A DNA stretch of 64,000 bases from Hymenobacter polaris. GTDB lineage: Bacteria > Bacteroidota > Bacteroidia > Cytophagales > Hymenobacteraceae. The position numbers and the translations under genes are program-made. The first letter of the stretch is position 1, and every line of letters starts with the position of its first letter. The notes under the pieces were generated by a model that saw only the letters and a program-made list of their open reading frames with translations, did no database searches and was not told where the DNA came from. Positions 1 to 8,505 of this stretch are shown here, in pieces. The stretch covers positions 1,550,001 through 1,614,000 of the forward strand of contig NZ_JABBGH010000001.1 in the NCBI RefSeq assembly GCF_012927305.1. The letters run 5' to 3'.

Positions 1-96
1 GGCCGGGTCGCGGGCAGCTTGCGCCAATAGCTCTTCTAATGTAGCCGCCGGCTCAGGTAGGGGCGCCTGTTTCTTCCAGAAATCAAATAATCCCAT
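1..96 (-). CDS. N-terminal fragment of a small protein, possibly SseB-like
   Basis: The first 32 codons of a minus-strand gene run off the left edge; the ATG is at 96-94, 10 nt after the stop of the HIT-NuiA gene, so the two are probably co-transcribed. The protein begins MGLFDFWKKQ and continues with a TLEELLAQAARDPA stretch. This resembles the N-terminal helix of SseB-family proteins (enhanced serine sensitivity), where a similar L-E-LL-x-A-A-x-DPA pattern precedes the SseB fold. Too little is visible to confirm the family, so the reading and the start are real observations while the name is a guess. Confidence 0.45.
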   Translation of the reverse strand, partial: MGLFDFWKKQAPLPEPAATLEELLAQAARDPA

Positions 97-106
97 GGGC
101 TGGGGC

Positions 107-970
107 CTAGGTTTCGGTGAACACGGTTTTAAAGCCGGCCAGGCGGCCGGCGGCGTCGCGGCCTAGGGCGTAGGCGTGGATTTCGGGACCGGTGCCCACC
201 TTGTATACCTGCGTGCCATCCAGCTCCTGCTTTAAAAATAGCTGTAAGGCCTTGAAACGATTGGCTAGCTGCACGCTGCCTAGCACACCTTGGTCGGCAG
301 TATAGCGGCTCAAGAAGTTGGTTAGCTCCTGTTGCTCAACCTTTGCCCGGGCGGGTTCGCCTAGCACTTGCAGCAATTGGGCATCGCTAAGGGGGCCACC
401 AGGCGCGGCATAGCTTACGGCTTGCAACGGCGCATCTGACTCCGACTTATCGCCAAAATTGAGGCCCGCCACCAGGGGCTGCAGCTGGGCCAGGGTGGCA
501 TCGTTGGGGTCGGCGGCGAGGGGGGCGGTAGTAGCGGCTGCGGCCGCGCCGGCCGGCGCAGGCAGGCCGCTGCCGCCCGGCACCTGGGCCGCAATGGCAG
601 TGGCTAGCTCCTGCATGCGCGCCTCGGGCACCTTTATCTTGGGGTTGGCGAAGTTCATGTCGCTCACCTGGTTTAGCGGAATCAGGTGGATGTGGGCGTG
701 GGGCACCTCCAGCCCGATTACGGCTACCCCGATGCGCTTGCAGGGCACGGCCGCACGCACGCCCTTAGCCACGCGCTGGGCAAACACGTGCAGCGCCGCC
801 AGCGCCTGCGGCGTCATATCAAAGATGTAGTCGATTTCCTGCTTGGGAATGACGAGCGTGTGGCCTTCCACTAGGGGCGTGATGTCGAGGAAGGCCAGGT
901 GGTCGGCGTCTTCGGCCACCTTGTAGGCGGGCAGCTCGCCGGCCACGATGCGCGAGAAAATGGAAGCCAT
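107..970 (-). CDS. HIT-family nucleotide hydrolase fused to a NuiA-like nuclease-inhibitor domain
   Basis: A 287-residue protein with two recognisable halves. Residues 1-125 are a HIT (histidine triad) domain, starting ASIFSRIVAGELPAYKV and carrying the HAHIH triad at residues 91-95; such proteins hydrolyse or transfer nucleotidyl groups. A linker rich in Ala, Pro and Gly follows (about 130-160). Residues about 185-287 resemble cyanobacterial nuclease A inhibitor NuiA: an FLSRYT segment, a helix rich in Phe, Leu and Lys, then VYKVG, a conserved Gly and a closing LAGFKTVFTET that parallels LAGISTKVVET of NuiA. Ordinary HIT proteins have about 110-150 residues, so this is about twice the usual size. 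The ATG at 970 is directly preceded by a heptamer repeat array. Cytoplasmic. Catalytic activity is expected for the HIT half; the role of the second half is not established. Confidence 0.85.
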   Translation of the reverse strand: MASIFSRIVAGELPAYKVAEDADHLAFLDITPLVEGHTLVIPKQEIDYIFDMTPQALAALHVFAQRVAKGVRAAVPCKRIGVAVIGLEVPHAHIHLIPLNQVSDMNFANPKIKVPEARMQELATAIAAQVPGGSGLPAPAGAAAAATTAPLAADPNDATLAQLQPLVAGLNFGDKSESDAPLQAVSYAAPGGPLSDAQLLQVLGEPARAKVEQQELTNFLSRYTADQGVLGSVQLANRFKALQLFLKQELDGTQVYKVGTGPEIHAYALGRDAAGRLAGFKTVFTET

Positions 971-974
971 GGGG

Positions 975-1118
975 TTTAGCTGTTAGCTATTGGCTGCTAG
1001 CTATTAGCTTTTCCGCTGTCAGCCGCTGCCGTGAAAGATGCTACAAGTAACAAAGAAAGGCCGCTGAGGTCATCAGCGGCCTTATCTGGCATAAGCTAAC
1101 AGCTGTTAGCTAACAGCT
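975..1118. repeat. Degenerate heptamer repeat pair around the HIT gene start and greA end
   Basis: Two arms made of 7-mers of the GCTAACA/GCTAATA type. The arm at 975-1012 lies directly before the HIT start codon (four C residues and an A intervene on the minus strand), and the arm at 1093-1118 (AGCTAACAGCTGTTAGC core) ends 7 nt from the greA stop codon. Between them sits a terminator hairpin. The arms are partly inverted copies, so the region could fold into a long imperfect hairpin. Similar heptamers recur at 19264-19350. Confidence 0.75.
1050..1082 (-). terminator. Intrinsic terminator downstream of greA
   Basis: A perfect 9-bp stem GGCCGCTGA/TCAGCGGCC (1059-1067 with 1073-1081) and a 5-nt loop. 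Read on the minus strand it is followed by TTTCTTTG, a U-rich tail, which is the correct position to end the greA transcript before the HIT gene. Confidence 0.75.
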
Positions 1119-1125
1119 TCTAAAC

Positions 1126-1599
1126 CTAGCGGCCTACTTCCAGCACTTCGAACTGCAGCTTGCCAGCGGGCACGGTTATTTCGGCCACGTCGCCTACTTC
1201 CTTGCCCAGCAGGCCTTTGCCGATGGGCGACTTGACGGAGATTTTGCCGGCGGCCAGGTTGGCTTCCTCTTCAGCTACCAGCACGTAGTCGAGCACGGCG
1301 TTATTTTTCAGGTTTTTGAGCTTCACCTTGCTCTGAATGAGCACCTTGCTGGTGTCCATGTTCGAGTCGTCGAGCAGGCGGGCGTTGCCCACTACTTCTT
1401 CGAGCTTCGATATTTTCAGCTCCAGCAGGCCTTGGGCGTCCTTGGCGGCGTCGTACTCGGCGTTTTCGCTCAGGTCGCCCTTGTCGCGGGCTTCGCGCAG
1501 GTCTTCGGCGGCCTTGGCCCGGCCCCGAACTTTGAGGTCTTGCAGCTCGTCTTTCAGCTTTTGCAAGCCTTCGGCGGTGTAATAATTAATGGTTGCCAT
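1126..1599 (-). CDS. greA: Transcription elongation factor GreA
   Basis: A 157-residue GreA, the normal family length. It rescues backtracked RNA polymerase by stimulating transcript cleavage through the secondary channel. The N-terminal coiled coil (YYTAEGLQKLKDELQDLK, then LREARDKGDLSENAEYDAAK) holds the acidic tip residues of the DLSENAEYDAAK loop, and the C-terminal FKBP-like domain has SPIGKGLLGKEVGD. The open frame extends upstream to 1701, but a TATCTTTG promoter box at 1706-1699 and a hairpin at 1684-1654 show that region to be leader, so the start chosen is ATG at 1599 (MATINYYTAEG). The terminator-like hairpin between promoter and start suggests attenuation, as known for E. coli greA. 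Confidence 0.95.
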   Translation of the reverse strand: MATINYYTAEGLQKLKDELQDLKVRGRAKAAEDLREARDKGDLSENAEYDAAKDAQGLLELKISKLEEVVGNARLLDDSNMDTSKVLIQSKVKLKNLKNNAVLDYVLVAEEEANLAAGKISVKSPIGKGLLGKEVGDVAEITVPAGKLQFEVLEVGR

Positions 1600-1644
1600 A
1601 AGAATCAAAAAAACGTAGGTTGCGCAGCAGGTAGGGTGCCGGCC

Positions 1645-1684
1645 AAAAAGAAAGAGAACGGCTAGCACGCGGCCAGCCGTTCTC
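1645..1684 (-). promoter_or_regulatory. Terminator-like hairpin in the greA leader (possible attenuator)
   Basis: On the minus strand a 10-bp perfect stem GAGAACGGCT/AGCCGTTCTC (1684-1675 with 1663-1654) is followed at once by TTTCTTTTT (1653-1645). This is a textbook intrinsic terminator, but it lies between the greA -7 box and the greA ATG. A transcript from that promoter would end after about 45-50 nt unless it reads through. In E. coli, greA also has a leader terminator that yields short RNAs and is sensitive to GreA. Alternatively it ends transcripts coming from the dehydrogenase gene at 1879. Confidence 0.75.
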
Positions 1685-1698
1685 CCCTTTCGGTCAGG

Positions 1699-1706
1699 CA
1701 AAGATA
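1699..1706 (-). promoter_or_regulatory. Bacteroidota -7 box for greA
   Basis: TATCTTTG on the minus strand matches the TAnnTTTG consensus exactly. It predicts a transcript start near 1693 and a leader of about 95 nt before the greA ATG. It decides the greA start, because the longer open frame would begin inside this box. Confidence 0.7.
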
Positions 1707-1713
1707 CGGCTTT

Positions 1714-1888
1714 TTAGTGACTAACTACTAGGGACGAGTGACTAATTGCTTTAGCGAGTAGGTGCGGCAGCGCCGCATCACCCGCCGCCACTGCTACGGC
1801 TGAGGCCTCGGGATACGCAAAGCACCAGGCTAGCTAATTCACTCATTACAAACGATATCAGCCACCAGCCACTAGTAGTTAGTCACTA
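1714..1888. repeat. Inverted degenerate heptamer repeats between greA and the dehydrogenase gene
   Basis: The left arm (1714-1750) has AGTGACTAACTACTAGGG and a second GAGTGACTAATT; the right arm (about 1838-1888) ends in ACTAGTAGTTAGTCACTA, its inverse. The right arm runs into the 3' end of the dehydrogenase gene and supplies its last Ser-Asp codons and TAA stop. The same GACTAAT words occur before ftsE at 51829-51925. The space between the arms shows no gene. Confidence 0.65.
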
Positions 1889-2823
1889 CCCAACAGCTTG
1901 CCAATCTTGGCCACCAGCACCTCGTTGATGCGCACGTAGCTCTGGTGCGTCCAGCCGCCGATGTGGGGCGAGAGCACCACGTTGGGCGCCTGCGCCAGGT
2001 AGTCGAAGCGGGCGCGCTGGGCGGGGCTGAGCGTGGCCAGCTTCTCGTTTTCGAGCACGTCGAGGGCGGCGCCGCGCACCCGGCCGCTTTGCAGGGCCGC
2101 CACTAGGGCCGCTAGGTCGAGCACGTCGCCGCGAGCCGTATTCAGCAGCCACAGGGGCCTAGGAAACGCGGCCAGAAACGCTTCGCTCACAAACTTATCG
2201 TTGGCCGGCGTGTAGGGGATGTGGATGCTGAGCACGTCGGCCCGCGCCTGCAATTCGGCCAGCGGCACCAGTTGGGCGTGGCCGTCGGCAAATACGGTGG
2301 GGTCGTGGTCGTGGGCCAGCACCGTGCAGCCAAAGCCGCTGAGGCGCCGCGCAAACGCCCGCCCCATGTGCCCGTAGCCCAGCAGGCCCACGGTTTTCGT
2401 GCCGATTTCCTCGCCCCGGTTGGCTTCGCGGCGCCACTCGCCGCGGCGCACCTCGGCGTCGGCCGTGGTGGTGTGGCGCAGCAGCGCCAGCAGCGCCCCC
2501 ACCGCAAACTCGCCCACCGCGTCGCGGTTGCCCTCGGGCGCGTTGAGCAGCACCACGCCGGCCGGCCCTAGGGCCTCCACGTCGATGTTATCGACGCCGG
2601 CGCCGGCGCGGGCCACGTAGCGCAGGTGCGGGCCGTGGGCGAGCAGCGCGGCGCTAATCTGCATCTTGCTGCGCACCAGCAGGCCGGCGTAGGGCCGGGC
2701 CCCTAGGGCCGCGGGCACGTCGGCAGGCTTCAGGGTGGGCTGGTAGTCGCCCTCCACGCCAATGTTGGCCAGCATCGGCAGCAGCGTGGGGTGCATTTCG
2801 TCAATTATCAGGCAGAGGGACAC
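1879..2823 (-). CDS. D-isomer-specific 2-hydroxyacid dehydrogenase (phosphoglycerate dehydrogenase-like)
   Basis: A 314-residue NAD-dependent dehydrogenase of the SerA/2-hydroxyacid family. The catalytic triad residues are visible: Arg in LLNTARGD, Glu in ALDVLENEK and His in LSPHIGGW. The NAD-binding Rossmann motif is GLLGYGHMG, and GAGVDNID in the N-terminal half is typical of SerA. It lacks the C-terminal ACT domain of long SerA enzymes. Likely reaction: oxidation of 3-phosphoglycerate or reduction of a 2-keto acid; the exact substrate cannot be read. The ATG at 2823 is 4 nt after the stop of the lipoprotein gene, so both are probably one transcript. The last two codons overlap a repeat array. 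Confidence 0.85.
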   Translation of the reverse strand: MSLCLIIDEMHPTLLPMLANIGVEGDYQPTLKPADVPAALGARPYAGLLVRSKMQISAALLAHGPHLRYVARAGAGVDNIDVEALGPAGVVLLNAPEGNRDAVGEFAVGALLALLRHTTTADAEVRRGEWRREANRGEEIGTKTVGLLGYGHMGRAFARRLSGFGCTVLAHDHDPTVFADGHAQLVPLAELQARADVLSIHIPYTPANDKFVSEAFLAAFPRPLWLLNTARGDVLDLAALVAALQSGRVRGAALDVLENEKLATLSPAQRARFDYLAQAPNVVLSPHIGGWTHQSYVRINEVLVAKIGKLLGSD

Positions 2824-2827
2824 GAAC

Positions 2828-3235
2828 TTAAAAATTGTTGTATAATGACTTAAGTCGCAAGGAGTCGCCCGTCAGTTCAGCTACTTTTTGCTCACAAACA
2901 GTAGTAGAAAAGGGGCCTAGCTGAGAGTTGCGGGCTGCTTCGGCCGTAGCAGCATCTGCTAGAAATAGGTAGCACCCATTTTCACCACCTTCAAAGGATG
3001 CTACATAGCCTTTAGCTGTTCCTATTATTGAGGGAGCCCCCATCTCAGTAGGCCCTAATTTGGGGTCGTCAAAATAGAGCCTATAATCTCCATCTTCTGT
3101 AGGCGCGGTAAAATAGCGTCCTACTATTCGCGTTCGCTCAGGACCAGAACATCCGGTAGCGCCACTGGCCAGCAGCACAAGGGCGCAGTGTATCAAGGCA
3201 TGTTGCACCCAGCCTAACCCTTTTAAACTCCTCAT
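2828..3235 (-). CDS. Small putative lipoprotein
   Basis: A 135-residue protein of unknown function. The N-terminus MRSLKGLGW, a hydrophobic stretch (ALIHCALVLLA) and SGATGC form a plausible lipoprotein signal with a lipobox cysteine near residue 29. The mature part contains YFTAPTEDGDYRLYFDDP, ENGCYLFLADA and a second Cys pair. The frame is open up to 3268, but a TAGCTTTG box at 3248-3241 ends 5 nt before the ATG at 3235, so that ATG is preferred and the message would be almost leaderless. GC content is visibly lower than that of its neighbours. It is followed after 4 nt by the dehydrogenase gene. Confidence 0.65.
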   Translation of the reverse strand: MRSLKGLGWVQHALIHCALVLLASGATGCSGPERTRIVGRYFTAPTEDGDYRLYFDDPKLGPTEMGAPSIIGTAKGYVASFEGGENGCYLFLADAATAEAARNSQLGPFSTTVCEQKVAELTGDSLRLKSLYNNF

Positions 3236-3240
3236 AGCCG

Positions 3241-3248
3241 CAAAGCTA
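3241..3248 (-). promoter_or_regulatory. -7 box for lipoprotein-dehydrogenase pair
   Basis: TAGCTTTG on the minus strand, exact TAnnTTTG match, ending 5 nt before the ATG at 3235. It overlaps the last codons of the upstream gene. Spacing implies a leaderless or nearly leaderless transcript. Confidence 0.6.
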
Positions 3249-3830
3249 CCGCCCTGCAGCAGTTGCAAAATCAGCGGCTTTGAGCACCAGCGGCTGCACG
3301 CTAGTTGCTTCGCTAACGAGGGTGAAGCCGGCGGCGGTGCCCATCGTCACTACGCGCAGGGGCAGGGCGCCGCCCGTGGCTTGCAGCAGCGCGCCCGTCG
3401 GCCCGCTGGCGGGGGTGCGGAAGCTGGCCGGATTTACCCGCAAGGCCGGCGCAAAGAACACGGTGCTTACCACGCCAGGCACCCGCACCTGCACCGCCTG
3501 GCAGGGGTAGCCCAGCACCTGCTGCGTGGCCGCCACCGGCCGAATGGTGGGGCGCACGGTATCGGCCCGCGCTACCAGCTGGCCATCGGCGCCAAAGGCC
3601 TGGCGCTGGTCGGTCTGGCTGTCGTACACCTCCAGTAGGCGGCGGTGGGCGGCCAGCATCTTGTAGCCCTGGCCGCTGATGTAGAGCTGGTTTTCGGCGC
3701 CAAAGGAAGTTTCCAGGGTTTCGCCGGCGGCGTTGTGCGCCTCCAGGCGGTAGGTAATGCAGCCGCTAAACCAGGCGCCGCGGTAGGTGGGCGCGGCCGC
3801 CAGCGCGGCTATCAGCAAGGTCATTTTCAT
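3246..3830 (-). CDS. Secreted protein of unknown function
   Basis: A 194-residue protein starting MKMTLLIAALAAAP, a short signal-peptide-like segment. The body has alternating beta-type sequence: CITYRLEAHNAAGE, NQLYISGQGYKMLAA, VLGYPCQAVQVRVPG, then a Pro/Ala-rich tail. The GYPC...V element resembles the 'LGYKCKK' strand of DUF4412/GLPGLI-like periplasmic proteins of Bacteroidota, but the match is weak and no catalytic residues can be named. The stop codon overlaps the promoter box of the next gene downstream (3241-3248). The exact start is uncertain because the signal peptide is short; no longer frame is better. Confidence 0.6.
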   Translation of the reverse strand: MKMTLLIAALAAAPTYRGAWFSGCITYRLEAHNAAGETLETSFGAENQLYISGQGYKMLAAHRRLLEVYDSQTDQRQAFGADGQLVARADTVRPTIRPVAATQQVLGYPCQAVQVRVPGVVSTVFFAPALRVNPASFRTPASGPTGALLQATGGALPLRVVTMGTAAGFTLVSEATSVQPLVLKAADFATAAGR

Positions 3831-3941
3831 GGCGGCAGCGGGGCAAAAAACCGTTCTTCTGGTAGAGCCGGCAGCGCCCGCAAGCGTTGCAAGCCAGCCC
3901 GTTCGTGTCGCGCCAGGCTGCCCCTAGGGCCTGGTGCCGCC

Positions 3942-5048
3942 CTACCCCACCAGGTAGCGGCTGCGCGGCAGCAGCGAGAGCAAGTACACCAGCCCGTAGG
4001 CCAGCAAAAACGTGAGCAGGGCCTGCACCGGAATAAACGCCAGGCCGGGCGGCACCACGCCCGCGAGCAGCCGGTGCACTTGCTCCAGCACCAGGATGTG
4101 AGCCAGGTACACGCCAAAGCTGAGCTGCGAGAGGCGCGCCAGCCACTGCTGGGCGCGGGGGCTGGGCAGCGGCAGGTCCTTTAGCAGCAGGTACCACCCT
4201 AGGGTCATCAGCGCCACGTTGAAGGTGGGAAACGCCCAGGTAAGCTCCAGCTCGGGCAGGGTGCGCGCCCAGGGCAGGCGGCTGGCAAAGCCCCAGTACG
4301 TGAGGCCATACCCCACCCCTAGCAGCAGCAGCCCTAGGCCGCGGCTGCGCGCCGCCCCCAGCCGCAGGTGCACGCGCAGGTAGTGGCCCAGCACGAAGTA
4401 GCCCAGGTAGCCCGAGAAGTAGTAGGCGCCGCCAATGTGGTTCCAGAACGCCTCGCCCCACACCTTCGGGAAGTACAGGCGCACGAAGGGCAGCAGCAGC
4501 GTGACGCCCCAGGCCAGCAGAAACCAGCGCTCCTCTTGGGCCGAGGCCGCGCGCAGCCAGGGTGAGATAACCGGCGCAAACGCGTACAAGCCCAGCAGCA
4601 TGTACACAAACCACAAGTGGCCGGAAGTCCAGTTTACCCCAATCAGCAGCAGCTGCTGCCCTAGGCCTATTGCGTCGGTATACTTATGAAAGTACACCAC
4701 GTACACGGCCGACCATAGCAGAAACGGCACCAGCACCCTGGTGTAGCGCCGCCGAAAAAAAGTACCCGTGGCCTCGCGGATGGGCAGCAGCAGGTAGCCC
4801 GAGGCTACCACGAATAGCGGCACGCAGGCCCGCAGCGCGCTGCCGTACACCCCAGTGCCATACGTGTGGTCGCGCACGATGACGTCGCCCGGCCCAATGT
4901 AAAAAAACTCGCCCGAATGCACCATAATGACCATAAAGCAGGCCAGTATGCGCAGCACGTCCATAAAGGACACGCGGGAAGGCTGGTTTAACGCCAAGTC
5001 TTTTTCGGGGGCTAGGCTGGGCGAAGCCGACAAGGAGGCAGCAGACAT
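3942..5048 (-). CDS. Membrane acyltransferase (acyltransferase-3 / WecH-OafA family)
   Basis: A 368-residue polytopic membrane protein with about ten hydrophobic helices. It opens with SFMDVLRILACFMVIMVHSGEFF, the usual first helix of acyltransferase-3 enzymes with the conserved R and H, then VPLFVVASGYLLLPIR, FFRRRYTRVLVPFLLW and GHLWFVYMLLGLYAFAPVI, all family hallmarks. Such enzymes O-acetylate surface sugars or other exported molecules using cytoplasmic acetyl-CoA. The closest pattern is the WecH/OafA type. The acceptor cannot be inferred; a glycan region lies 20 kb away. It stands alone on the minus strand, 41 nt after GH97. Confidence 0.88.
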   Translation of the reverse strand: MSAASLSASPSLAPEKDLALNQPSRVSFMDVLRILACFMVIMVHSGEFFYIGPGDVIVRDHTYGTGVYGSALRACVPLFVVASGYLLLPIREATGTFFRRRYTRVLVPFLLWSAVYVVYFHKYTDAIGLGQQLLLIGVNWTSGHLWFVYMLLGLYAFAPVISPWLRAASAQEERWFLLAWGVTLLLPFVRLYFPKVWGEAFWNHIGGAYYFSGYLGYFVLGHYLRVHLRLGAARSRGLGLLLLGVGYGLTYWGFASRLPWARTLPELELTWAFPTFNVALMTLGWYLLLKDLPLPSPRAQQWLARLSQLSFGVYLAHILVLEQVHRLLAGVVPPGLAFIPVQALLTFLLAYGLVYLLSLLPRSRYLVG

Positions 5049-5089
5049 ACAGACGGTAGCAGGCTAAGCAAGAAAACGGTAAGGTACTC

Positions 5090-7312
<2,223 letters not shown>

Positions 7313-7337
7313 CTAAGCATTAGACCAACAAAACAGC

Positions 7338-7445
7338 AAAAAAACGGTCATGCTGAGCTTGCCGAAGCATCTCTATCGCATCCATCCGAACCGTTCACGC
7401 GACGCGGTAGAGATGCTTCGGCAAGCTCAGCATGACCGTTTTTTC
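7338..7445. repeat. MITE-like palindromic element, family A
   Basis: Two inverted arms of about 40 nt. The left arm is an A-run, CGGTCATGCTGAGCTTGCC and GAAGCATCTCTA; the right arm is TAGAGATGCTTCGGC, AAGCTCAGCATGACCG and a T-run. The arms are separated by about 25 nt. It lies between rsmA and GH97 (both minus). The A/T-run ends make it look like a bidirectional terminator. Related copies are at 8357, 11805, 13121 and 58746. No open frame is present in this 246-nt gap. Confidence 0.85.
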
Positions 7446-7474
7446 TAACTGTTTATAAACCCTTGGGACATTAG

Positions 7475-8254
7475 CTAGGCCTGCGCCACCAAGTTGGTCA
7501 GCTCCACGAACTGCGCCACGCCCAGCTGCTCGGCGCGCTTGTCAAACAGCTCGCCGGCCATGGCCTCGGCCGAGAGGCCTAGGGGCTTGAGGGCGTTGCG
7601 CAGCGTTTTGCGGCGGGTCGAGAAGGCCTGCTTCACGACGCGGAAGAACAGCTTCTCGTCGCAAGCCAGCTGCTCGGTGGCGTTGCGCGTGAGGCGCACC
7701 ACAGCCGACTCGACCTTGGGCGGCGGCACAAACACGTGCGGCGGCACCGTAAACAGGTACTCAATGTCGTAGTAGGCCTGCAGCAGCACGCTCAGGATGC
7801 CGTAGGTTTTGGAGCCGGGCGGCTCGGCCAGGCGCTCGGCCACTTCCTTCTGCAGCATGCCCACCACCTCGCGCACCTGCTGCCGCTGGGCCAGCACCTG
7901 GAAGAAAATCTGGCTGCTGATGTTGTAGGGGAAGTTGCCGATGATGGCCAGCGGCGCGTCGCCGTAGAGCTGGCCCAGGTTCTGGCGCAGAAAATCGGTG
8001 GCGTAGATGCGCGGGGCCAGCGCCGGGTAGTGCGCCGTGAGGTAGGCTACCGACTCCTGGTCAATTTCGACCACGCTGGTTTGGTAGGCCGGGTTTTCCA
8101 GCAAGTACTGCGTGAGCACGCCCATGCCGGGCCCAATTTCGAGCACCTCGCGCACGCCACCGGGCAGGCGCAGGCTCTCCACAATGCGGCGGGCGATGTT
8201 AGGGTCGGCCAGGAAGTGCTGGCCCAGGTGTTTCTTGGGACGAACGGCGGTCAT
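7475..8254 (-). CDS. rsmA: 16S rRNA dimethyladenosine transferase RsmA (KsgA)
   Basis: A 259-residue SAM-dependent methyltransferase that dimethylates two adjacent adenosines near the 3' end of 16S rRNA during 30S assembly. It has the N-terminal KKHLGQHFLADPNIARRIV signature, motif I EIGPGMGVLTQ, the acidic VVEIDQESV of motif II and catalytic motif IV IGNFPYNISSQIFF, and the C-terminal helical domain. Length is normal. The ATG at 8254 abuts, with no gap, a 9-mer repeat element (8255-8323), so the 5' region of the message is that element. No Shine-Dalgarno sequence is visible. Confidence 0.96.
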   Translation of the reverse strand: MTAVRPKKHLGQHFLADPNIARRIVESLRLPGGVREVLEIGPGMGVLTQYLLENPAYQTSVVEIDQESVAYLTAHYPALAPRIYATDFLRQNLGQLYGDAPLAIIGNFPYNISSQIFFQVLAQRQQVREVVGMLQKEVAERLAEPPGSKTYGILSVLLQAYYDIEYLFTVPPHVFVPPPKVESAVVRLTRNATEQLACDEKLFFRVVKQAFSTRRKTLRNALKPLGLSAEAMAGELFDKRAEQLGVAQFVELTNLVAQA

Positions 8255-8323
8255 CGCAGATTTAACGGATTTAACGGATTACGCGGATACGCCCGCCTGC
8301 CTGCGGCGGCGGGCTGACTACGC
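8255..8323 (-). repeat. Start-codon-abutting 9-mer repeat element, copy 1 (rsmA)
   Basis: On the minus strand it reads GCGTAGTCAGC, a GC-rich hairpin (CCCGCC...GGCGGGCG region), GTATCCGCG, AATCCGTTA, AATCCGTTA and AATCTGCG, then the rsmA ATG directly. The same unit and orientation occur before ffh, the SRP RNA, guaA and dcd. The last repeat contains TAAATCTG, one mismatch from the TAnnTTTG promoter box. Confidence 0.9.
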
Positions 8324-8356
8324 AGCTGAGGGCAAGCGGCCGGCGCAAGTCACAAA

Positions 8357-8480
8357 GAACGTCATGTTCATCTGGCGTCCGCTTGCCGAAGCATCTCTAC
8401 CACGCCGCTAGAATTGCCCTAGGGCCTTCGTTCGGTAGAGAGGCTTCGGCTGCGCGGACGCCAGATGAACATGACGTTCT
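8357..8480. repeat. MITE-like palindromic element, family A, longer-armed copy
   Basis: Left arm GAACGTCATGTTCATCTGGC, GTCCGCTTGCC and GAAGCATCTCTACC; right arm GGTAGAGAGGCTTCGGC, TGCGCGGACGCCAGATGAAC and ATGACGTTC. A CCCTAGGG octamer lies in the spacer. It sits between the M1 peptidase gene and rsmA, downstream of the former. The rest of this 251-nt gap is the 9-mer element of rsmA. Confidence 0.85.
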
Positions 8481-8505
8481 CGAGGGTTTTTCGGCTTTCT
8501 CTACC

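Noticed and set aside
7338..8480. Closely spaced repeats considered as a CRISPR-like array
   Set aside because: The units are palindromic single elements of 100-125 bp with different spacing, not short direct repeats with unique spacers, and there are no cas genes.
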